Shown here piece after piece: positions 7,777 to 16,259 of a stretch of 64,000 nt of DNA (its first letter is position 1; every line of letters starts with the position of its first letter). The position numbers and the translations under genes were made by a program. Source of the DNA: Acholeplasma sp. CAG:878 (lineage in GTDB: Bacteria > Bacillota_I > Bacilli_A > RF39 > UBA660); contig HF989913.1 of assembly GCA_000432255.1 (NCBI GenBank), positions 1 to 64,000 on the forward strand. Direction: 5' to 3'. Under the pieces are notes generated by a model, which was not told the origin of the DNA, did no database searches, and saw only the letters and a list, made by a program, of their open reading frames with translations.

Positions 7777-8979
7777 ATGTATGAACCTTTAGCAATTAAA
7801 TTAAGACCGACAAAGTTGAGCGAAGTTGTTGGACAAGAACATATTATTGGAAAAGATAAGATATTATCTAATTTAGTTAAAAATAAAAAACTAGTTTCAA
7901 TTATATTATATGGTAAACCTGGTATTGGAAAAACTAGTATTGCTAATGCTATTACAAACGAATTAGGTCTTAGAACAAAATTTTTAAATGCTGTTGTTAA
8001 TAATAAAAAAGACTTCGATATCGCTATTGAAGATGCTAAAATGTACAAAGGAATAGTATTAGTTATTGATGAGATTCATAGAATGAATAAAGATAAACAA
8101 GATATTTTACTTCCATTCTTAGAAAATGGTTTAATAATCTTAATTGGTCTTACTACTTCTAATCCATATCATAAGATTAATCCAGCAATTAGAAGTCGTT
8201 GTCAAATATTTGAACTCCACGAATTAAATGATGAAATTATTAAAAAAGCTCTTAAAAAAGCTTGTAAAAGTGAATATTTAGATGGTGTAAATATCGATAA
8301 TAAAAGTATTGATAAAATTGTCGCACTATCATCTGGGGATTTAAGATTTGCATATAATCTACTAGAAACATGTTATTTTATAAACAAAAACATTACTGAA
8401 GATATAGTTTCTAGTGTAAATAACAAACCAGTATTTTTTCATGATAAAAACGAAGATGGCCATTATGATGTATTGAGTGCTTTTCAAAAATCAATTCGTG
8501 GTAGTGATGTAAATGCCTCTCTTCATTATCTTGCTAGATTAATCGTTGCTGAAGATTTAGATAGTATTTATAGGCGGATGACTGTTATTGCTTATGAAGA
8601 CATTGGACTTGCTAATCCTACTATGGGAGTTAAGGTTGATGCTGCTATTAATGCTTGTGAAAGATTGGGACTTCCCGAAGCGAGGATTATATTGAGTAAT
8701 ATTGTAATTGAATTATGTTTATCACCTAAATCTAATTCTAGCGTACTTGCAATAGATGCAGCTTTAAATGATATCTATAATGGAAATACAGGTAATGTTC
8801 CTAATCATATTAAAACTAATTCTAAAGATTATATGTATCCACATGACTATCCTAATGCTTATGTAAAGCAACAATATTTGCCGGATAAGTTAATAAATAG
8901 AAAATATTATAAACCCAAAACAACAAGTAAATATGAGACAAGTTTAAAAAATATATACGAAAAAATAAGTCAAAAATGA
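7777..8979 (+). CDS. rarA: replication-associated recombination protein RarA (MgsA)
   Basis: An AAA+ ATPase of 400 aa from the start chosen at 7777. There MYEPLAIKLRP matches the family N-terminus and GGTGAT is correctly spaced; an ATG at 7765 is open but has no ribosome-binding site. Walker A GKPGIGKTS and Walker B VLVIDEIHR, sensor 1 TTSNP and the arginine-finger region RSRC are present, followed by the clamp-loader-like C-terminal tetramerisation domain. RarA acts at stalled replication forks and is homologous to eukaryotic WRNIP1. The stop codon overlaps a short palindrome (8966-8983) shared with the convergent holA end. Confidence 0.92.
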   Translation: MYEPLAIKLRPTKLSEVVGQEHIIGKDKILSNLVKNKKLVSIILYGKPGIGKTSIANAITNELGLRTKFLNAVVNNKKDFDIAIEDAKMYKGIVLVIDEIHRMNKDKQDILLPFLENGLIILIGLTTSNPYHKINPAIRSRCQIFELHELNDEIIKKALKKACKSEYLDGVNIDNKSIDKIVALSSGDLRFAYNLLETCYFINKNITEDIVSSVNNKPVFFHDKNEDGHYDVLSAFQKSIRGSDVNASLHYLARLIVAEDLDSIYRRMTVIAYEDIGLANPTMGVKVDAAINACERLGLPEARIILSNIVIELCLSPKSNSSVLAIDAALNDIYNGNTGNVPNHIKTNSKDYMYPHDYPNAYVKQQYLPDKLINRKYYKPKTTSKYETSLKNIYEKISQK

Positions 8980-8980
8980 C

Positions 8981-9889
8981 TTACATTTCTAAAATGAATA
9001 ACTCAAGGGCTAAATCTTTATCGATTAGTCCTTTTTTAATTTTTAAATCTAATTCTGCTAGTTGTTTTAAATATTTTAATAATATATCATCAGTATACTT
9101 TACGGCTTTTTCACGAGCTTTTTTTACTCTAAATGGATGAATGTTTAGAGTTGTTGCAATCTCGTTTTCTCTATATCCCAAACTATATAATTTTTTTGAT
9201 TGGAACATAATTCTTATTTGGTTAGCTAAGGTAATTATTATAGCAATTGGTTCTTCTTTTTGTTTTAACATTTCATTATATATTTCCATTGCTGTATTTT
9301 TATCTTTTAATATAATAGAATCAATTAATTTAAATAAATCAATTTCAATTGTTTTGGATGATATTTCGAAAATATCTTCTTTATTTATTATTTTGTTATC
9401 TTTATATAGTTTTAACTTATTTGCTTCTTGCTCTAATATACATAAATTGTTCCCTACTCTTTCAATAAACAATTTAATAGTATTGTCATCTATTTTATAC
9501 TCATTAAACATTTCCTTTACAATTGAAAAAACATTAGTTGCTTCATTCAATTCAATTACTGTTCCTTTATTTCTGAAAAGTTTTGTAATTTTTCTTCTTT
9601 CATCTAGTTTTTCCTCTTTGTAAACAAAAATCATTATAGTATCAGGATTTATGTTTTCAAAATATTTTTCTAATAAAGTCAAATCATCTTTAAATAAATT
9701 AGGACAATTTACGATAATCATTTTTTTATCTTGAAACAAAGATAGAGTTTCTGCATCACTTATTATATCTTTTATATTATTATCAAGTTCATAAGTTGAA
9801 ATATCTAGTTTATTTAATTTATTTTCAACTATTATACTATTAATTTTATTTTTTATTAAATAATCATTTATTCCATACAATAAATACAT
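8981..9889 (-). CDS. holA: DNA polymerase III delta subunit
   Basis: 302 aa. The sequence has the HolA layout: a degenerate AAA+ N-terminal domain without a working Walker A (MYLLYGINDYLIKNKINSI), the central DTIMIFVYKEEKLDERRKI strand-helix, and a helical C-terminal collar domain with IAIIITLANQIRIM and LKQLAELDLKIKKG. It is the wrench subunit of the clamp loader, which opens the DnaN sliding clamp. The start follows AAGGTGATTAA. It is 4 nt downstream of the histidine kinase gene on the same strand, so probably read through from it. In Bacillus holA lies near comEC and rpsT, so this position is different. Confidence 0.9.
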   Translation of the reverse strand: MYLLYGINDYLIKNKINSIIVENKLNKLDISTYELDNNIKDIISDAETLSLFQDKKMIIVNCPNLFKDDLTLLEKYFENINPDTIMIFVYKEEKLDERRKITKLFRNKGTVIELNEATNVFSIVKEMFNEYKIDDNTIKLFIERVGNNLCILEQEANKLKLYKDNKIINKEDIFEISSKTIEIDLFKLIDSIILKDKNTAMEIYNEMLKQKEEPIAIIITLANQIRIMFQSKKLYSLGYRENEIATTLNIHPFRVKKAREKAVKYTDDILLKYLKQLAELDLKIKKGLIDKDLALELFILEM

Positions 9890-9893
9890 TTAA

Positions 9894-11249
9894 TCACCTT
9901 ATTTCAAAATAGAATGTAGTTCCATTATTTTTCTTTGTTTCAACTCCATAATTAAAGTTATGACTTTCTAAAATGCTTTTAACAATCGATAAACCAAGTC
10001 CTGTTCCAACTACATTTCTTTTATGTTTATTAGAAGAATGATAATATTTATCCCAAATATACGGTATTTTATCTTTGCTTATTCCCATACCTGTATCTGT
10101 TACTTCTACCCTAATTATATCATTTTTAATGACATTAATAAATACCTTATTATCACTACCTGTATAATTAATTGCATTATTAATTAAATTATATATAACT
10201 TGTTCAATTCTTTTTTTATCGGCTTTAACAATCAACTTAGAAGGAGAATTAAAAATGAATTCATAACCTTTAGTCACACTATAGATTTTATATCTTTTTA
10301 ATATTTGATTAATTAAATCTATTAAATCAAATTCCTCTATTTTTAAAGTTGTTGCTTGAATACTAGATAAAGCAAGAATATCATTTACAAGCAATGTTAG
10401 TCTATCACTTTCTTCAATTATAATATTTAAATCTTCATTTCTTTTATCATCGTTATTATATGTTAAATCTCTTACCATTTCCGCATAGCCTTTAATCATG
10501 GTAAGTGGTGTTTTTAAATCGTGAGAAACATTAGCCATTAATTCTTTCTGTAAAGTAGATATTTTACTTAATTCTTGTTCTGTATAGTTTAATGTATTAG
10601 CAAGTTCATCAATTTCATAAATATTAGAATTAATGTTAAAATCAATGTCATACCCACCACTACCCATTTTTTTAGCTGATTTTGTTATATTTTCGATTGG
10701 TTTAGATATCTTTTTTGATATAAAATATCCTATTATTAAAGCAAGAATCAAAACGATTATTGATACAATTATTAATTGATTTGATAATATATTAACTGTT
10801 GTACCTAATGGTTCTAGAGAAGCGTTTACAAATAAATATGTATTATCATCTAACTTGGTTGCTCTTATTAAAATTTTATTATCGTGCTTAGGATTAATCA
10901 ATTTATAAAGTTTACTATTATCGTTGCTGTTTATAAAATCTTTTTTGTACTCATATGTATTTTGAATACATCCTTTACTTTGATTAGAAATATATAAAGT
11001 ATTATATCTATTAAATACTTCAATACAAGCATCTTCTTCATATGCTAATTTATCAATAAATGTATAAATATCATCGTTTTTATATGATATTTTAATATTA
11101 TAAGTTATATCTTTTATTTGACTGCTTTTATTCAATTCATAAAATTTATCAATAAATATTACTTGAAATAACCATAGTAAAGTTAATAATGATATAGCAA
11201 AAATTATTAAATAAAGCCAAATTTTAACTTTTAAACTATTTCGTTTCAA
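9894..11249 (-). CDS. sensor histidine kinase, HAMP-HisKA-HATPase
   Basis: 451 aa. TM1 is at about 9-31, an extracytoplasmic sensor region at about 32-155 and TM2 at about 157-178. HAMP (SKKISKPIENITKSAKKM) follows, then HisKA with the phosphoacceptor in VSHDLKTPLTMIKGY. HATPase_c follows with the N-box NLINNAINYTG, DTGMGI and GTGLGLSI. It starts with TTG inside the response-regulator gene (14-nt overlap), with AGG 8 nt upstream supplying the ribosome-binding site. The layout resembles the PhoR/ResE/CssS group. The ligand is unknown; the external domain carries two cysteines. Confidence 0.9.
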   Translation of the reverse strand: MKRNSLKVKIWLYLIIFAISLLTLLWLFQVIFIDKFYELNKSSQIKDITYNIKISYKNDDIYTFIDKLAYEEDACIEVFNRYNTLYISNQSKGCIQNTYEYKKDFINSNDNSKLYKLINPKHDNKILIRATKLDDNTYLFVNASLEPLGTTVNILSNQLIIVSIIVLILALIIGYFISKKISKPIENITKSAKKMGSGGYDIDFNINSNIYEIDELANTLNYTEQELSKISTLQKELMANVSHDLKTPLTMIKGYAEMVRDLTYNNDDKRNEDLNIIIEESDRLTLLVNDILALSSIQATTLKIEEFDLIDLINQILKRYKIYSVTKGYEFIFNSPSKLIVKADKKRIEQVIYNLINNAINYTGSDNKVFINVIKNDIIRVEVTDTGMGISKDKIPYIWDKYYHSSNKHKRNVVGTGLGLSIVKSILESHNFNYGVETKKNNGTTFYFEIR

Positions 11250-11886
11250 ATTTATAACCTACTCCTCTAACCGTTTCTATTAAATCACGATATTTTCCTA
11301 AATTATTTCTTAACATTTTAATGTGTGTATCAACAGTTCTATCATCACCAAAGAAATTATAATCCCATATTTTATTTAATAATTCTTCTCTTGAAAGTGC
11401 TACTCCGATATTATTAGTAAAGTAAGTTAATAATTCATATTCTTTTGGTGTTAATTGTAAAACTTTACCATCGATAGTTACAACATGTCCTTTAAAATCA
11501 ATGTGTAATCCTTCAAAATCAAAGTATTCTTTGTTATATCTTTTTGTAACTGCTTTTATTCTTGCCATTAATTCTTTGGGGCTAAAAGGTTTAGAAACAT
11601 AATCATCTACACCTATTTCAAATCCTTGCAATTTATCTTCTTCTTCTCCTTTGGCTGATAATATTATAGTTGGAATGTTTTGATTTTTAATTTCTTTATA
11701 AGCACTTATTCCATCTAATTTAGGCATCATAATATCTAGTATAATTAAATCTATTTTATTTTTAGTTACCATAGAAATTACTTCTTCACCATCTTTTGCT
11801 TCTAGTACACTATATCCTTCATGAATAGCATATTCTTTTATAAGTGTTCTTATTTTCTCTTCATCATCAGCAATTAATATTTTCAT
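11236..11886 (-). CDS. OmpR/PhoB-family response regulator
   Basis: 216 aa. The receiver domain has the acidic pocket ADDEE, the phosphoacceptor D in LIILDIMMPKLDG, and conserved T/S and K (ILSAKG, YVSKPFSP). The C-terminal winged helix carries LTPKEYELLTYF and the recognition/wing segment DDRTVDTHIKMLRNNLG ending in the TVRGVGYKF signature. It pairs with the overlapping histidine kinase gene. AGAGGTGG is the ribosome-binding site, and a TATAAT-like box lies just upstream (near 11910, minus). Target genes are not evident; the FMN-binding lipoprotein operon lies immediately upstream. Confidence 0.93.
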   Translation of the reverse strand: MKILIADDEEKIRTLIKEYAIHEGYSVLEAKDGEEVISMVTKNKIDLIILDIMMPKLDGISAYKEIKNQNIPTIILSAKGEEEDKLQGFEIGVDDYVSKPFSPKELMARIKAVTKRYNKEYFDFEGLHIDFKGHVVTIDGKVLQLTPKEYELLTYFTNNIGVALSREELLNKIWDYNFFGDDRTVDTHIKMLRNNLGKYRDLIETVRGVGYKFETK

Positions 11887-11933
11887 AATACCACCTCTAT
11901 TTAAATTATACTATATAATTGTGAAAAAGAAAT

Positions 11934-11957
11934 GAAAAAAACCTCATTTGAGGTCTA
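11934..11957 (-). terminator. terminator of the FMN-binding lipoprotein operon
   Basis: On the minus strand, ACCTC-AAAT-GAGGT is followed by seven T residues just after the stop codon. It separates the electron-transfer genes from the two-component system. Confidence 0.7.
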
Positions 11958-12410
11958 TTTAGCTTTTTCAATAGCGTTTTCTAAAGCTTTATATAAAGCA
12001 TCGATTTTAATAGTACAACCACTTACAGCATCGGTTTTAGAATCACTATCTAATTTAATTTTATCAATTCCGTTATTATCAACAACAAATTGTTCTAACA
12101 ACTTAACTTGTTCATCCCATTCTAAATTACTTATTCCGTAATCACTATTACCAATTTTCATACCATAACCAGAACCTAGAGTTTTCTTAGTAGTTTTAAC
12201 TCCATCTTTAGTATATGTTGTATCTAATACTACTGATACAATTTTACCATTTGAATCAACTGTTACTTCAGCTGTCGCTATATTTTCTTCTCCACCATAA
12301 TTATCAATAGCTTCTCCTTTGTAAGTTCCTTCCTTATAACCATCACTTACTTTCTCACAACCTGTTATTGTTAGTGTTGTTACTAATAACAAAATCATTA
12401 ATTTCTTCAT
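11955..12410 (-). CDS. FMN-binding-domain lipoprotein (PplA-like)
   Basis: 151 aa. A lipoprotein signal peptide has the lipobox TITGC, with the lipidated Cys at residue 18. One FMN-binding domain follows: YKEGTYKGEA, ATAEVTVDSNGKIVSV and, near the C-terminus, DAVSGCTIK, the (S/D)G(A/C)T-type site where ApbE attaches FMN to Thr. This is the RnfG/NqrC/PplA domain. PplA in Listeria is a flavinylated surface lipoprotein of the FLEET electron-transfer system and has two such domains; this one has one. An ApbE transferase gene lies upstream in the same cluster. The role in electron transfer is inferred from domains and context. Confidence 0.85.
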   Translation of the reverse strand: MKKLMILLLVTTLTITGCEKVSDGYKEGTYKGEAIDNYGGEENIATAEVTVDSNGKIVSVVLDTTYTKDGVKTTKKTLGSGYGMKIGNSDYGISNLEWDEQVKLLEQFVVDNNGIDKIKLDSDSKTDAVSGCTIKIDALYKALENAIEKAK

Positions 12411-12474
12411 CTTGTTTCCTCCTATGTTAATTATATAATAAAATTATTGTTTTTTCAAACATAATTATTCTACT

Positions 12475-12981
12475 TTACACATTTTGATTTATACTTTCAT
12501 TATCGATTAATTTTTTACTTATAATTCCTATAAACAATCCTGATGGTAGTGCAAATAATAAAATCCAAGGGAAATAATATATCATATTAGTCGTATTCAT
12601 AATTAACATGGCCATTATTATTTGACCAATCGAGTGAAATAACGAACCTACTATACTTGTTCCAATCACGGATAATTTTAAATATCTTTTACTTAAATAC
12701 ATAAATAATGTGCTTAAAATGGCTCCTGATAGACTAAACATAAAGATTGTACTAAATAATCCAGTTCTTGTAATTCCAACTAGAATAACCCTTAAAATGG
12801 AAATATAAAGGGCATCTTTTAAATTATATTTATATAAAACAAATAAAGTGACGGTATTAGCAAGTCCAATTTTAATACCAGGTATATAACCATTAAAAAT
12901 AGGAATAAATGACTCTATAATATTTAAAACAACAGATAAACCTAATAGTAAGGATAGTCTGGTAAATTTTTTTGTATCCAT
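12475..12981 (-). CDS. Gx transporter family membrane protein (EetB-like)
   Basis: 168 aa with about five membrane segments. The family signature is clear near the N-terminus: IPGIKIGLANTVTLFVLY (about 34-51). This group is often labelled 'heptaprenyl diphosphate synthase component I' or 'Gx transporter', and in Listeria-type FLEET loci it is EetB. The gene starts one base inside the stop of the NusG_II gene (TAATG) with GGTGGTG as the ribosome-binding site, so the two are translationally coupled. The ECF-S-like fold suggests a role in membrane handling of a flavin or quinone, which is not established. Confidence 0.8.
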   Translation of the reverse strand: MDTKKFTRLSLLLGLSVVLNIIESFIPIFNGYIPGIKIGLANTVTLFVLYKYNLKDALYISILRVILVGITRTGLFSTIFMFSLSGAILSTLFMYLSKRYLKLSVIGTSIVGSLFHSIGQIIMAMLIMNTTNMIYYFPWILLFALPSGLFIGIISKKLIDNESINQNV

Positions 12982-13331
12982 TATTCCACCACCGTATCTA
13001 TATTTCCATCGATTGTTATTATTATTTTATTAGGCAAGCAAGTAATAGACTCTCCTTTATTTTTAATAAATCCTTGTTTACTACACAAATTATTTTCACT
13101 TTTTTCTGATATTACTCTAATCATATTATCCTTAACTTCTATTACAACTTCTCCATTATAACCATTAACATAATATATATTATTAGTTTTTAAATTAATT
13201 GTTTTAATTAAATCATTTTCATAATAAACTTTAGCGATGTTTCCCTTATCATTGTTAAAATATATTAAAATAAATAAAATAATTATAATTAAAATAACAA
13301 CTATCAATAATTTAATATCATTTTTATTCAT
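12981..13331 (-). CDS. NusG domain II membrane protein (EetA-like)
   Basis: 116 aa. One N-terminal membrane helix (about 8-24) is followed by an extracytoplasmic NusG_II domain. The pattern is VNGYNGEVVIEVKDNMIRV, then LCSKQGFIKNKGESITCLPNKIIITI. The two cysteines (LCSKQG and TCLPNK) are typical. Despite the name it is not the transcription factor NusG. It overlaps the apbE stop by 8 nt (ATGAATAA). In FLEET loci a NusG_II protein (EetA) sits beside EetB, exactly as here. Confidence 0.8.
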   Translation of the reverse strand: MNKNDIKLLIVVILIIIILFILIYFNNDKGNIAKVYYENDLIKTINLKTNNIYYVNGYNGEVVIEVKDNMIRVISEKSENNLCSKQGFIKNKGESITCLPNKIIITIDGNIDTVVE

Positions 13332-14259
13332 ATCTAAATCCTTCGCTTTTTATTATTTCATCATCGTTAGAATACCATATAACATCAACATCATAATCCT
13401 TAATGAAATTCATTCCTTCTTCTATCGACATCAAAAATAAAGTTGTCGATAAAACATCACATAGCATACTATCACCACCAATTACTGTTACACTTTTCAT
13501 AAAGTTTGCAGGTTTTTTAGTTTCTGGTGAGATTATATGGTGATATAAAGTGTTGTTGTATTCGACAAATCTTTCATACCCACCACTTGTCACGACACTT
13601 ATATTGCTACCATTTATAATCATTATATTTCCATCTTTGTTAGGACTTGCTACACCTATTTTATAGTTTCCTTTAGGACTATTTCCAACTTTAACATTTC
13701 CTCCGGCATTAATTATGTATTTATCTAATCCAATGTTTTCTAAATAATTTCCAGCTAATTGAGTAACGTAACCTTTAGTTATACTTCCTAAATCAATTTT
13801 AACACCATTATTAATAACTGTATTTTCATTTAAAATAAAACTATCAATTTTTATATTTTTATTTAATTCATCATCAGTTGGAAAATCAATTAAACCATTT
13901 CTAAAATCATGCCATATTTTGGTGATGTTTCCCATAGCTATATTTAATTTACCATTACTTTTACTATACCAATAAGTTCCTATATTAAGTAATTCTTTTA
14001 ATTCATCACTTATATTGGTAGTAGTATTGTTATTTACTTTATTAAGTTCACTGTTATCACTATAAAAATTAGTAATATTATCATATTTTTTATATAAATT
14101 TTCAATATATTCTATAGCTTCATTTACTTTTTTAGTATCGTTACTATATATTTTAATATTTATTAAAGTATCCATATAAAACAAATTTTTAGTTGTTTGT
14201 TTATAACTGCATCCAGTTAACAAGAATATTGTTAAAAACAAAATTAGATATTTTTTCAA
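13324..14259 (-). CDS. apbE: ApbE: FAD:protein FMN transferase (lipoprotein)
   Basis: 311 aa. It has a lipoprotein signal peptide with lipobox LLTGC and a TTG start after AGGTGATTAAAT. ApbE features include YMDTLINIKIY near the N-terminus, DLGSITKGYV, INAGGNVKVG, and the C-terminal VVTSGGYERF and YHHIISP region (usually HIIDP; here Ser replaces Asp). The enzyme transfers FMN from FAD to a Thr or Ser on target proteins such as the FMN-binding lipoprotein encoded at 11955-12410. This gene is first of four tightly spaced minus-strand genes. Extracytoplasmic location fits flavinylation of surface proteins. Confidence 0.9.
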   Translation of the reverse strand: MKKYLILFLTIFLLTGCSYKQTTKNLFYMDTLINIKIYSNDTKKVNEAIEYIENLYKKYDNITNFYSDNSELNKVNNNTTTNISDELKELLNIGTYWYSKSNGKLNIAMGNITKIWHDFRNGLIDFPTDDELNKNIKIDSFILNENTVINNGVKIDLGSITKGYVTQLAGNYLENIGLDKYIINAGGNVKVGNSPKGNYKIGVASPNKDGNIMIINGSNISVVTSGGYERFVEYNNTLYHHIISPETKKPANFMKSVTVIGGDSMLCDVLSTTLFLMSIEEGMNFIKDYDVDVIWYSNDDEIIKSEGFRYE

Positions 14260-14281
14260 ATTTAATCACCTAAATTAATTA

Positions 14282-14310
14282 TATCAAAAAAAGGTGGCTT
14301 TTACCACCTT
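14282..14310 (-). terminator. terminator of the suf operon
   Basis: On the minus strand, AAGGTGG-TAAAAG-CCACCTT is followed by a T-run. The stem begins at the sufS stop codon and separates suf from apbE. Confidence 0.8.
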
Positions 14311-15496
14311 ATATAATTTCATTTTTAATGTTTTCATTTTTTAAAACTTTAACTAAATAATCAATTTCTTCTTTAGTGTTGTAAAGATAAAATGAAGCTC
14401 GGCATGTATTTTTAACTCCTATTTCATCTTTTAACATTTTAGCACAATGATTACCAGCTCTAACACAAATATTATATTTATTCAAATAAATTGCTAAATC
14501 TTGAGCAAAAATTCCTTCATAATTAAATGCGACTATACCACCTTCAGTATTTTCATTATAAATTTTAATATTAGGAATTTCTTTTAACCTTTTAACAGCA
14601 TATTTTTTTAGTTCTTTCTCGTGTTTATGAATATTTTCAATTCCAATATTATTTATATATTCGATTACTTTTCCAAATCCGATTACTGATGCTATGTTAG
14701 GAGTTCCCGCCTCTAATAAATAAGGAATTTCATTATAAACTCTAGTTCCATCATAAGAAAAACTAGCATTCATACCTCCTCCTACAACAGTTGGTTTAAA
14801 TTGTTTCAAATATTCTTCTTTTCCGTATATTATACCAAGACCTGTTGGACCTAACATTTTATGAGCTGAAAATGCTAGAAAATCAATTCCTAAATCTTTT
14901 ACATCAACTTTCATGTGTGGTACACTTTGAGCACCATCTATTAAAACATAAATACCATTTTCATGAGCCATTTTTGTTATTTCTTTAATTGGTCTTATAT
15001 CACCTACTACATTGGTAACATGAGCTAAGCTAATAACTTTGGTATTAGGCATTATTTTAATATTTTCAGGTTTAACTTCATAGTTTTCATCTAAATCGAT
15101 ATATCTTATTATCAATCCTAATTCTTCTGCTAATTCAAACCATGGTAATATATTAGAAGCATGTTCACTTTTGGTAAGCAATATTTCATCACCTTTTTTA
15201 AGTTTATGCTTAAAGAAACCATTAATTATTTTATTTAAAGAGTCAGTTGCTCCTGAGGTAAAAACTATTTCTTTTGCATCTTTTGCGTTTAATAACTCTT
15301 TAACTAATCTTCTTGTATTTTCAAATTCCCTATCAACTCTCAAGCTGATATCATAATCTCCTCTATGAGCATTCGCACTATAGTTGTTATAATAATCACT
15401 AATTGCTTCACTTAATATTTTTGGTTTTAAAGTAGTTGCTCCTGAATCAAAATAAACAATATTTTGATTTAGCATTAAAAAATCTTCACGGTTCAT
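14309..15496 (-). CDS. sufS: cysteine desulfurase SufS
   Basis: 395 aa from the ATG at 15496, chosen because GGAGGTGA lies 5-7 nt upstream; a longer frame to 15532 lacks a ribosome-binding site. It is a type II (SufS/CsdA) PLP enzyme: VYFDSGATTLKP, NAHRG, TSGATDSLN, the PLP lysine in SAHKMLGPTG and the active-site cysteine in RAGNHCAKM. It removes sulfur from cysteine for Fe-S cluster assembly and probably supplies MnmA too. Last gene of sufC-sufD-sufS. A SufU partner normally follows in Firmicutes but is absent here. Confidence 0.93.
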   Translation of the reverse strand: MNREDFLMLNQNIVYFDSGATTLKPKILSEAISDYYNNYSANAHRGDYDISLRVDREFENTRRLVKELLNAKDAKEIVFTSGATDSLNKIINGFFKHKLKKGDEILLTKSEHASNILPWFELAEELGLIIRYIDLDENYEVKPENIKIMPNTKVISLAHVTNVVGDIRPIKEITKMAHENGIYVLIDGAQSVPHMKVDVKDLGIDFLAFSAHKMLGPTGLGIIYGKEEYLKQFKPTVVGGGMNASFSYDGTRVYNEIPYLLEAGTPNIASVIGFGKVIEYINNIGIENIHKHEKELKKYAVKRLKEIPNIKIYNENTEGGIVAFNYEGIFAQDLAIYLNKYNICVRAGNHCAKMLKDEIGVKNTCRASFYLYNTKEEIDYLVKVLKNENIKNEII

Positions 15497-15500
15497 AAAT

Positions 15501-16259
15501 TCACCTCCAATATTTAGAAAATAATTGTTCAATTAAATTTTTGTCAACTTTATTTAGTAAAAATCCACTAATTAATAGTTTTAAAGCATCATCATGATTT
15601 ATTCCTAATCGTTTTAAATAAAACATTTCTTCATCTCTAAAACCACCGATTAAAGCAGAATGGTTAGCTTCTACATCTTGTTCATCAATTAATAAATTCG
15701 GTTGAATTTTACAATTGTTAGAAGTCAAATTAATGATTCTATTTTGTTGATTTGCAAAACATCCAGTCATTTTATTTTTAATATAAGTACTTACTATAAA
15801 TGAAAGTCTTCCATCATTTATATTTAGTCCATTAGTTATAATATTACTAGTTGTATTTATAGAGTTGTGATAAATACTTAGACTATGTTTTTCTACGCCT
15901 TTACTAACTGTTTTTAAAATATAATTTATTTTTGCATTTTTAGAGTCTAGGTTAATAATTGTGTTTGAAGAAATAGTTTCATTATCATTTAAATCATATA
16001 ATTCAAGTTCACTTTTTAAGTTGATTTTTGTTTGAAATTTAGTTTTTTGATTTTGTTTTATAAAATACATTTTACTGTCTTTTAATACATCAATACTTAA
16101 GTTAACTTTACTTTCAGTATTAAATTCAAATAAAATTTCACTTTCTTCATTGATTGTTAATTCAATTGATAGATAATAAGTGCTTTTAGTTAAATTAATT
16201 TCAAAATTAGAGTTTTCTTCATAAATTAATTTTTCTCCGACTAATTTAATTTTAAACAT
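15501..16259 (-). CDS. sufD: SufD-like Fe-S assembly scaffold
   Basis: 252 aa from ATG 16259. An in-frame TTG at 16271 is less likely, because GAGGAAG serves the ATG. The C-terminal SufB/SufD signature is present: NRIINLTSNNCKIQPNLLID, then ANHSALIGGF and MFYLKRLGI. It is short compared with the roughly 400-435 residues of typical SufD, with a reduced N-terminal half made of beta-helix-like strands. It overlaps the sufC stop (ATGTTTAA). In the SufBC2D complex it pairs with SufB, which is not encoded in this window. Confidence 0.82.
   Translation of the reverse strand: MFKIKLVGEKLIYEENSNFEINLTKSTYYLSIELTINEESEILFEFNTESKVNLSIDVLKDSKMYFIKQNQKTKFQTKINLKSELELYDLNDNETISSNTIINLDSKNAKINYILKTVSKGVEKHSLSIYHNSINTTSNIITNGLNINDGRLSFIVSTYIKNKMTGCFANQQNRIINLTSNNCKIQPNLLIDEQDVEANHSALIGGFRDEEMFYLKRLGINHDDALKLLISGFLLNKVDKNLIEQLFSKYWR

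Noticed and set aside
7731..8048. Open frame antisense to rarA
   Set aside because: Overlaps the Walker A region of rarA on the opposite strand and has no start signal.
9141..9623. 160-codon open frame antisense to holA
   Set aside because: Long hydrophobic shadow in AT-rich DNA; the holA frame carries the family signature.
12981..13331. Transcription factor NusG
   Set aside because: Only the domain II of the membrane type is present, with an N-terminal helix; it has no NGN or KOW domain.
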